From the NCBI RefSeq assembly GCF_000422825.1, contig NZ_AUGU01000020.1, positions 1-64,000 on the forward strand: DNA of 64,000 nucleotides, read 5' to 3'. A program made the translations under genes and the position numbers. The notes below the pieces were generated by a model. The model worked only from the letters and a program-made list of their open reading frames with translations. It was not told the DNA's origin and ran no database searches. This DNA comes from Nocardioides insulae DSM 17944. Its GTDB lineage: Bacteria; Actinomycetota; Actinomycetes; Propionibacteriales; Nocardioidaceae. Positions 36,910 to 45,800 of the stretch are shown here, one piece after another. Each line of letters begins with the position of its first letter. Position 1 is the stretch's first letter.

Positions 36910-36958
36910 GCGGAGGTCCGAGGGCACGCACCGGCCCATGGCAGGGAGGAGCGCACCG

Positions 36959-37783
36959 ATGTCGGTCCCCGCGATCGCGGTCCGTGGTGCCTCGCGCGTC
37001 TACGCCTCCGCCGACCGGGCGCCGGTGGAGGCTTTGGGTGCGGTCGACCTCACCGTCGATCGCGGCCGGTTCGTAAGCGTCATCGGGCCCAGCGGCTGCG
37101 GCAAGTCGACCCTGTTGCGACTCGTGGCGGGGCTGGAGAGTCCCGACACCGGCTCGATCGAGGTGGGCGGGGAGCCCCCGGAGCGTGCCGCGGCAGCCAA
37201 GCGACTGGGCCTGGTGCCGCAGCGCCCCGCGCTGCTGCCCTGGCTCTCCGTGCTCAAGAACGTCACCCTGCCGGCCCGGATGAACCGTCGCGCCGACCGC
37301 GGACGCACCCTCCCGGACGCGGCCGAGCTCCTGCGCAAGGCGGGGCTGGGCGAGGCGATGCACGTACTCCCCGGTGAGCTCTCCGGCGGCATGCAGCAGC
37401 GGGCCGCGATCGTGCGCGCCTTCGGGCTGCACCCCGACGTCCTGCTGATGGACGAGCCGTTCTCGGCGCTCGACGAGTTCACCCGCGAGGCCCTCCAAGA
37501 ACAGCTGCTCGACCTCTGGGAGGAGTTGCGCGCCACCGTGCTCTTCGTGACCCACTCCATCAGCGAGGCGATCCGGCTCTCCGACCAGGTGGTCGTGATG
37601 GCTGCCCGGCCCGGGCGCATCCTCGAGGTGGTCGACATCGATCTGCCCCGCCCGCGCACCCAGGACCTCGTCCTGAGTCCCGACTTCCACGACTACGAGG
37701 TGGTGGTCCGGCAGTACCTCCGCGATGCGTTCGACCACGAGCATCAGTTGCCGCGTCGTCGCGATGGGGGAGATCCCCGATGA
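36959..37783 (+). CDS. ABC importer ATPase (nitrate/sulfonate/taurine type)
   Basis: The 274-residue ATPase has Walker A (GPSGCGKSTLLR), Q loop (LVPQRPALLPWLSVLKNVTL), signature LSGGMQQR, Walker B (VLLMDEPFSALDE) and the switch histidine (FVTHSISEA). The pattern fits SsuB/TauB/NrtD. ATG 36959 has GGGAGGAG 8 nt upstream; ATG 36938 is in frame and possible. It is the first gene of a three-gene operon, coupled to the permease by a 4-bp overlap. Confidence 0.92.
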   Translation: MSVPAIAVRGASRVYASADRAPVEALGAVDLTVDRGRFVSVIGPSGCGKSTLLRLVAGLESPDTGSIEVGGEPPERAAAAKRLGLVPQRPALLPWLSVLKNVTLPARMNRRADRGRTLPDAAELLRKAGLGEAMHVLPGELSGGMQQRAAIVRAFGLHPDVLLMDEPFSALDEFTREALQEQLLDLWEELRATVLFVTHSISEAIRLSDQVVVMAARPGRILEVVDIDLPRPRTQDLVLSPDFHDYEVVVRQYLRDAFDHEHQLPRRRDGGDPR

Positions 37784-38571
37784 GCGAGGTACGCCGCGGG
37801 GTGCGGCTGTTGCACCCGCGCTACTGGGCCCCGGCGGTGGTCATGCTGCTGGTGCTGCTCGCGCTGTGGACCGTGGGGGCCGAGCGGCTGCCCTACCTGT
37901 TGCCGCCCCTGAGCGACCTGTGGGACACGCTCGCCGGCGATCCGGCGTACTTCCTGCGCCATGCCGGGGTGACTCTGGGTGAGGCGCTGGGCGGGTTGGC
38001 GATCGGCTTCGTCGCCGCGTTCGTGCTCGCCGTGCTCGTCAGCGAGTCCGTGCTCGCCCGCAGGGCGATCATGCCGGTGGCCGTGGTCCTCAATGTCACG
38101 CCGCTGGTGGCGATCGCGCCGGCCCTGGTGGTGGCCTTCGGGTTCGGTCCGGCGCCGAAGCTGATCGTGACCGCGCTGATCTGCTTCTTCCCGATCCTGA
38201 TCAACACTGCGGCCGGGCTCCGCTCGGTCTCCCGCGAGGTGCTGCAGGTATTCCGGACCGTGCATGCATCCCGCTGGGAGCTCCTGCGCCATCTCCGGAT
38301 CCCGACCGCGCTGCCCTTCGTCTTCGCCGCGCTGAAGATCGTTTTTCCCCTCTCCATCGTGGGCGCGGTGGTCGCCGAGATGTCGGCGGCGGGCTCCGAC
38401 GACGGACTCGGCACCGTGATCCTGGTGGCCTCCTCGATGAATCGTCTCGCCGTGGTGTGGGCGGCGATCGTGGTGCTGGCCGTGATGGGATCCTTGCTGC
38501 TGCTGATCGTGACGGTGGCAGAACGCCGCGTCCTGCACTGGCACGAGTCGACCGCCCGCCCCTCCCGCTAG
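37780..38571 (+). CDS. ABC importer permease (SsuC/TauC type)
   Basis: The 263-residue protein has six predicted helices. The binding-protein-dependent transport motif is VHASRWELLRHLRIPTALPF (EAA loop). Its ATG overlaps the ATPase stop by 4 bp. It belongs to the family that transports nitrate, sulfonates, taurine and thiamine precursors. Confidence 0.92.
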   Translation: MSEVRRGVRLLHPRYWAPAVVMLLVLLALWTVGAERLPYLLPPLSDLWDTLAGDPAYFLRHAGVTLGEALGGLAIGFVAAFVLAVLVSESVLARRAIMPVAVVLNVTPLVAIAPALVVAFGFGPAPKLIVTALICFFPILINTAAGLRSVSREVLQVFRTVHASRWELLRHLRIPTALPFVFAALKIVFPLSIVGAVVAEMSAAGSDDGLGTVILVASSMNRLAVVWAAIVVLAVMGSLLLLIVTVAERRVLHWHESTARPSR

Positions 38572-38579
38572 GAGAACCG

Positions 38580-39671
38580 ATGACCTTCCGCCCCTCCCGG
38601 GCACTTGCCGGCGCCGCGGCGCTGGCGCTCCCGTTCGCGCTGCTCGCCGGTTGTGGCGGCGATGAGGAGGACTCCGGGGCCACCGGCGGGGCGGTCTCCG
38701 CAGAGAGGTGCAGCGACAACGAGGCGGCCGGCACCATCACCTACCTCACCGGCTATCACTACCAGGCCTCCGCCTCGATCCTGGAGGTGATGGCGGCCGA
38801 GGACCTGGGCTACTTCGACGACCTGTGCCTCGACGTGGAGATCCAGCCGGGTCCCGGGGACACCTCGCAGAACGCCAAGCTGGTCGCCAGCGGGCAGGTC
38901 CAGCTCACCGGCCTGTCCCAGCAGGACGTCATCAGCGCGAACGCCAACGGGCTCGCGATCACCGGCATCTCGTCGTACTCCAACTCCGGGCTGGATGTCT
39001 TGATGACCGGCACCGACGTCACCGAGCTCACCCAGCTCGACGGAGCCACCATCGGCCACAAGGGCTGGATGCCGATCGCGGTGCAGGGGATGCTGGAGAA
39101 GGCCGGCGTCGACTACGGGTCGCTGAAGCTGGTCAAGGTGGGCTACGACCCCACCGTGCTCACCCGCGGCCAGGTCGACGGCCTCACCGGGTTCGTCTCC
39201 AACGAGCCCAACCAGCTCGCCCGCGCCGGTGAGGAGATCACCGTCTGGCAGCCGAGCGACCTGGACGTCCCCGGATCGCTGGGAGCCTTCTCGGCCAACC
39301 CCGACTTCCTCGCCGAACACCCGACCGCCGCCCAGGACTTCCTCCGAGCCTCGTTCAAGGCCTTCCAGTACTGCGCCGAGGAGAACAACGTCGAGGAGTG
39401 CATCGACATCCAGGGCGAGTACGCCGGAGCGGAATCCGACCCGGAGCACGAGACCGACGTGTGGACCACCGAGTCCGAGGTGGCGGCCGAGGATCCGCTG
39501 CCGGTGCGGTGGGGCGGCATCGACACCGCCAACGTGAGGCAGTTGGCCACGCTGATCACCACTTACGCCGGCCAGCAGATCGCGCCGGCCGACGCCGTGG
39601 CGGACTTCGACCCGTCGGTGGCCGAGGCGGTCGTCGACGAGTCCGGCAAGGTGATCTGGCCGGCGCCCTGA
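38580..39671 (+). CDS. ABC importer substrate-binding lipoprotein (NMT1/SsuA-like)
   Basis: The 363-residue lipoprotein has the lipobox LAGC (C25) and a body of the NMT1/THI5-like fold: ITYLTGYHYQASASILEVMA, AEDLGYFDDLCLDVEIQPGP, GQVQLTGLSQQDVI and TRGQVDGLTGFVSNEPNQLA. This is the fold of sulfonate and thiamine-pyrimidine binders. Extra Cys residues (about 43, 83, 275, 284) suggest disulfides. The ligand is not identifiable from sequence; no thiamine or sulfur-assimilation gene is adjacent, and no TPP riboswitch was seen upstream. GGAG lies 5 nt before the ATG. Confidence 0.9.
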   Translation: MTFRPSRALAGAAALALPFALLAGCGGDEEDSGATGGAVSAERCSDNEAAGTITYLTGYHYQASASILEVMAAEDLGYFDDLCLDVEIQPGPGDTSQNAKLVASGQVQLTGLSQQDVISANANGLAITGISSYSNSGLDVLMTGTDVTELTQLDGATIGHKGWMPIAVQGMLEKAGVDYGSLKLVKVGYDPTVLTRGQVDGLTGFVSNEPNQLARAGEEITVWQPSDLDVPGSLGAFSANPDFLAEHPTAAQDFLRASFKAFQYCAEENNVEECIDIQGEYAGAESDPEHETDVWTTESEVAAEDPLPVRWGGIDTANVRQLATLITTYAGQQIAPADAVADFDPSVAEAVVDESGKVIWPAP

Positions 39672-39721
39672 CCGGCCCCGCGACCGAAGGCCGCCCACGC
39701 CCGGCGGGACGTGGGTTGTGC

Positions 39722-39768
39722 TGTGGGCCACATGTGACTTGACCCGGCGAGTGTGCGCTGTGCCACAG
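39722..39768. promoter_or_regulatory. Two related dyads upstream of giant surface-protein gene
   Basis: TGTGG-G-CCACA (39722-39732) and CTGTG-C-CACAG (39758-39768) are perfect dyads 36 bp apart and flank TTGACC (39739-39744), a -35-like hexamer. They may be operator sites that control the giant gene starting at 39825. Confidence 0.4.
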
Positions 39769-39824
39769 TGGGTCGGTGACCGGCCGACGGGGAGGGCGTC
39801 AACCCGCGGCTCGCTGGGGCCCTG

Positions 39825-42800
39825 ATGGTTGAGGCGGTCCGGGCCTGGGCCGGGGGCCGAGTCGGACGTCGCGCCGGTCGGTCGGCTCGACACTGGAGGA
39901 GCCGCCTGCTCGGCGTACTGGGCTCGCTGACCCTCCTCACCGGCCTGGCCAGCGTCGTGGTGCTTCCGGTGGTCGAGACCCCATGGACTCCCGCGCCCCC
40001 GGCCTCGGCGGCCCCCGGCAGCCCGGGCGTCATGGAGTCGCCGGAGACCTTCTTCTTCGAGGACTTCGAGAACACCACCTGGCCCGAGCCCGTCGGTCCC
40101 ACCCAGATCGGCACGAACCCGAACGCCTGGGACGCCGGCGACCACGTCCAGACCCTCACCGCCTACCCGTACGGCGCGAGCCCGGGAGACGCGGGCTACC
40201 AGCCCGGGTACACCAACGACTCAGGGGCCACGTACATCGCCGACGAGATCTGGGCTGCGGGCGCCAACTGCAACGGCCTGGTCATGGCGGCGCACGGATC
40301 GGTCAGCTATGCCAACACCAGCAACGACGTCCCGCTGCCGAGCACCCCCGCCGCCGCCGACTGTCGCTTCGCAGGCACCGGCAGCGGCCCGAACCGGTGG
40401 TTCAACTCGAACCGCATCAATGCGAACGGGATGGGGCAGTACATGCTCGGCAACATCTCCGGCGCCCCGTACCCGTACGCCGGAGGTCTGGTGCCACTCC
40501 CGACCAGCTCGGTGGTCAATCACGTCGTCACGTCGTTCACCAATGCCGTCCAGCCGCAGACGGCGGGAACGATGCTGGAGCTGGCCGAGCCGATTCCCGT
40601 CGATGCGGGCCGGTTCTACCAGTTCTCGGTCGACATCGCCTCGCAGAGCTGCGTCAACAGCGGCAACGGCGCCAATCCGCAGTTCTATCTCACCCAGGCC
40701 GACGGCTCGGAGTCGACGGCGTTCACGACCCCGCCTGACACCTGCAGCGGAGCCACGGCCAGCTCGTTCGGCCAGCTCGGACCCGGGGGTGGGTCGACGG
40801 CCCTCGGCCAGCAGCGGACCGTGCGGGTGGGCACCTGGGTGGGCGACACCGCGCTGCGCTCGACCGGTGACGCGATCGGCCTGCGGGTCGACAACTTGGA
40901 CGGCTCTCCCGCGGGCAACGACACCGCCTTCGACAACATCATGATCCTCGACACGACGCCCAAGCTCGACAAGGAGTTCACCCCCGCGGTGGCCCCGGTG
41001 GGGTCGCCGGCCCAGCTCACCTTCACCGTGACCAACACCCACGCACCGGGTGATCCGGACACCCCCTCCGGCCCGAAGGTCGACTTCGCCTTCACCGACA
41101 CCCTCAGCGACCCGGACCTGCTGCTGACCGGCACCTCCTCGACCACCTGCGGTGACGGTGAGGTGACGGTCGACGCCGCCACCGGCACGGTCGAGCTGAT
41201 CGGCGGGGATCTCGTCGGGCCGGACCCCGTCACCTGCACCGTCACGGTCGGCGTGACCGCGGACGTGGAGGGCACCTTCAGCAACGGACCCGGCGACATG
41301 GAGCTCACCGGTCTGAACCCGCCGGGGGAGGCCGAGATCTCCTTCGTCGAGGACAGTCTCGAGTGCAGCGCGAGCGCATACCTGTTCCAGAACGTCCCGG
41401 TCGACGTCTTCGAGGTGGACCTGCTCACCGGCGCCTACGACGAACTGCACCCGGACCTGTACGACCAGGGCATCAACGGCGTCGGCTACAACCTGCTCGA
41501 CGACTACCTGTACGGCGCCGTGACCGGAAGCTCCCCGACGCGGATCGTGCGGGTCAGCGCCAGCGGCACGGTGACCGACCTCGGCACGCCGCCCGACTGG
41601 GGCGAGGTCGCCAACCCCCAGACGACCTACAACGTCGGGGAGTTCGACGACGAGGGACACCTGTGGCTCGCGAACGGCGGCTCGGGATCGCCGCTGCGCT
41701 GGGTCGAGATCGACCTCGACCCCGACTCGGCCACCTACCTCCAGGTGCTGGCCTCCGGGTCGGCGGGCCTTCCCGGTGTCACCACGGGGATCTACGACTG
41801 GGGCTTCGACGCCGCGACCGGGACCTTCCTCTCGCTGGCCCCGGCGAGCAGCGGTGGTCCCCGCATCGTGCGCTTCGACCCGGCCGACGGCAGCCTGAGC
41901 GTCGTCGGCGTCCCCGGCGCGCTGGTCGGGCCGAACGGCGCGGCCAACCCGCAGGCGAGCCCCTGGGGAGCGGCGTACACGACGCCCGACGGCTACCTCT
42001 ACCTGGCGAACAACCAGACCGGCCAGATCTGGCGGGTCGACATGGCGGCCCCGACCAGTGCGGAGTTCTTCTCCTATGGTCCGACCTCCTCCAACAATGA
42101 CGGAACCCGCTGCCCGACCGCGCCGTTGCCCATCGACTGGGGAGATGCACCGGACAGCTACGGCACGCTGCTCGCCAGCGGCGGCCCCTACCACGGCGTC
42201 GGCGACGCCGAGGAGCCGCTGCTGAGCATCGGGGAGTCGGTCACCGACGAGCCGGACGGGCAGCCTGCAGCCTCGGCGGCCCTCGATCAGGACGACGCGT
42301 TCGCCACGGACCCGACGGTGACCATCGACGCCGCCGAGACGAGTCTGAGCATCCCGATCGCGAACAGCTCCGGCGAGTCGGCCGCGCTGGTCGGGTGGAT
42401 CGACTTCGACCACAGCGGCACCTTCGAGGACGACGAGCGGGCCGCGGTCGATGCGGGGATGACGTCGGGGGACGACGTGCTGACCTGGACCGTGCCCGCC
42501 GACGCCGTGCCCGGCGACTCCTATCTGCGGCTGCGCACGGTGCTCGGCGACGCGGACGCACTGCCGACCGACCCGACCGACATCGGTCCCGGTGTCGAGT
42601 CCGGAGAGGTCGAGGACTGGCCGATCACGCTGAGCGAACTGCCCCTCGACCACGGTGACGCGCCGGACTCGTACGGCACGTTGACCACGTCCGGGGGTGC
42701 GAGCCACGCCGTCGTGGACTACGACGAGGCGACGAACACCGCACCGCTGATGCTGGGCGATGAGAACACCGTGGACACCGAGGAGGACGGCGTTCCGACC

Positions 42801-45800
42801 CTCGGTGCGGACGGCGACGACCTCGCGGGTGTGGATGACGAGGGTGCGGTCACCGAGCCGGTGACCGCCGAGCTCGGCGAGGAGGTGGTGCTCGACGTCC
42901 TGGCGACCAACGACTCGACGAGCGACGCCACCCTGGTCGCCTGGCTGGACGGTGACCAGTCCGGCACCTTCGACCCCGGCGAGGCCAGTGCGGCGGTCAC
43001 CGTGCCCGCGGGCAGCGGGGCGCTGACCTACCCGGTAACACTTCCCGCGGCGAGCGTGCCGGGCGATTCCTACCTTCGGGTGCGCCTGTTCGACGGCGCC
43101 AACGGCGACCCGCAGCCGACCGGCGCGTGGACCGGCGGTGAGGTGGAGGACTACCTGGTCGCGGTCGTGGAGCCCGAGCTGTCGGTGACCAAGACCTCCG
43201 ATGCTGGCGGCTCCGTCCTGCCCGGCGACGTCCTCACCTACACGGTCACCGTCGAGAACACCGGGACGGCCGAGTTCACCGAGGCCGACCCGGCGTCCCT
43301 CGCCGACGACCTCGCCGACGTGCTCGACGACGCGACCTACAACCTGGATGCGACGGTGACCCCGGACCAGGGGAGTGTCGCCTTCGACGAGCCGACGCTG
43401 ACGCTGACCTGGGCGGGGCCGCTGGCGGTGGGGGAGACGGTGACCGTCACCTACACCGTCACGGTGGACGCCCCACCCGCGGGCGACGCGGTGCTGGAGA
43501 ACACGGTGGTCGCGCCGGACTCCAGCTGCGGGCCGGATGTGGACCCCGCCGACCCGGCCTGCACGGTGAGCACCCCGGTGCGGTCCCTGGAGATAGAGAA
43601 GACCTCCGACGCGGTCACGGAGATCCTCCCGGGCCAGAGCATCGGCTACTCGTTCACCGTGACGAACACCGGCGGCTACGACTACACGGCAGCCGACCCG
43701 GCGACGGCGGTCGACGACCTATCGGCCGTGCTAGACGACGTGGCCTTCAGCGGCGAGGCCACCGTCGCCCCGGACCAGGGCACGCTCGGCTACGCCGCGC
43801 CGGTGCTGTCATGGAGCGGTCCGCTCGCGGCCGGTGAGTCGGTGACCGTGACCTACACGGTCACGCTCGACGATCCGCTGACCGGCGACGACATCCTGAC
43901 CAACACCGTCAGCGGCCCGGCCGAGTCCAACTGTGGCCCGGGAGCCGACCCGGCCGACCCGGACTGCACCGTCGTGCTGCCGGCCCCGGGGCTGGACATC
44001 GTCAAGACGGCGACGCCGGACACGGACCCGCTGCTGCCGGGCGGCGCGGTGGACTACACGGTCGTGGTCACCAACACCGGCGAGAGGGACTACACCGCCG
44101 CCGCCCCAGCGCAGGTCCTGGACGATCTGACCGGCGTGCTGGACGACGCGACGTACAACGACGACGCTGTGTCGGACCCGGACCTGGGTGCGCCCGAGGT
44201 CACCGGCGCCGAGCTCGAGTGGTTCGGCCCGTTGGCGGTCGGCGAATCGGTCACGATCACCTACTCGGTCACGGTGGACGACCCACCGGGCGGGGACGGC
44301 GTGCTGACCAACGCGGTGACCGGACCTCCTGAGTCGAACTGTCCGGAGGGCACCGAGGAGGGTTGCACGACCACGACGCCGGTGCGGACGCTCGCGATCG
44401 CCAAGACCTCGGACGCGGCCGCCGAGGTGCTGCCGGACGACACCGTGACCTACACGGTCCAGGTGAGCAACCCGAGCACGGTGGCCTACACCGCGGCCGA
44501 CCAGGCGGGGTTCAGCGACGACCTGTCGGCGGTGCTGGACGATGCGACGTTCCTCGAGGGTTCGATCGTGGTCGACCCGTCCCAGGGCGCGGCGTCCCTC
44601 AGTGGCACGACACTGGCGTGGTCGGGGCCGCTCGCGGCCGGCGAGACGATCACGGTCACGTACTCGGTCGTCGTGGACGATCCGCCGGGCGGTGACGGCG
44701 TGCTGACCAACGCCGTGACCGGACCTCCTGAGTCCAACTGTCCGGCGGGCACCGAGGAGGGGTGTACGACGACGACGCCGGTGCGTTCGGTGGGTATCGC
44801 CAAGGCCTCCGACGCGGTGGGTGAGGTGCTGCCGGGCGACACGGTGACGTACTCGGTCGAGGTGACCAACACCGGTGGCGTGGACTACGTCGGCCCGGAC
44901 TCGGCGCTGACCGTGACCGACGACCTGTCGGCCGTTCTGGACGATGCGACCCTCGACGAGGCGTCGATCGTCCTCGCGCCGGACATCGGCACGGCGGCCC
45001 TCGCCGGCCAGACGTTGACGTGGACCGGGCCGCTGGCGGTCGATGACAGCGTCACGATCACCTACACGGTCGACGTGGACGATCCGGTTGCCGGTGACGG
45101 TGTGCTGACCAATGCCGTGACCGGTCCGCCGGAGTCCACCTGCGCCGAGGGCACCGAAGAGGGCTGTACGACGACCACGCCGGTGCGTTCGGTGGGGGTC
45201 GTCAAGACCTCCGACTCGCCGTCGGGCGTGATCGCGGGCGACCAGATCGCCTACACCATCGAGATCGCCAACACCGGCGGGTTCGCCTTCACGGCGCAGG
45301 ATCCGGCGACGGTGGCCGACGACCTCTCGGCGGTGCTGGACGACGCAACCCTCGTCGAGGGCTCGATCGTGGTCGACCCGGACCAGGGCAGTGCGAACTA
45401 CGACGAGCCGACCCTGACCTGGACGGGTCCGCTGGCGGTCGGCGACACGGTGACCATCAGCTACACCCTCACGGTGGCCGACCCGGTGAGCGGGGACGGG
45501 GTGCTGACCAACGCGGTCGTGGGCGGCGGGTGCCCCGACCCCGCGGTGACCGACCCGGACGCCCCGGCGTACGACCCCGACTGCTCGACGCAGGTGCCGG
45601 TGCTCGAGGCCGGCCTGGAGGTCACCAAGACCTCCGACGCCGGGGCCGAGGTCGTGCCGGGCGACACCGTGACCTACACGGTCACCGTGGACAACACCGG
45701 CGAGGTGGCCTACCCGGCCTCGGCGCCCGCGACCGTTTCCGACGATCTGTCGGGGGTGCTGGACGACGCCTCGTTCGTCCCGGGCTCGATCGTCCTCGCG

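Noticed and set aside
36701..36958. TPP riboswitch upstream of the NMT1-like importer
   Set aside because: The conserved CTGAGA and related thi-box elements are absent, and the main hairpin lies upstream of the predicted transcription start.
40221..42707. 828-residue open frame antisense to the surface-protein gene
   Set aside because: It is Arg/Gly/Val-rich with no domain and lies opposite a well-supported gene; long antisense frames are expected at this GC content.
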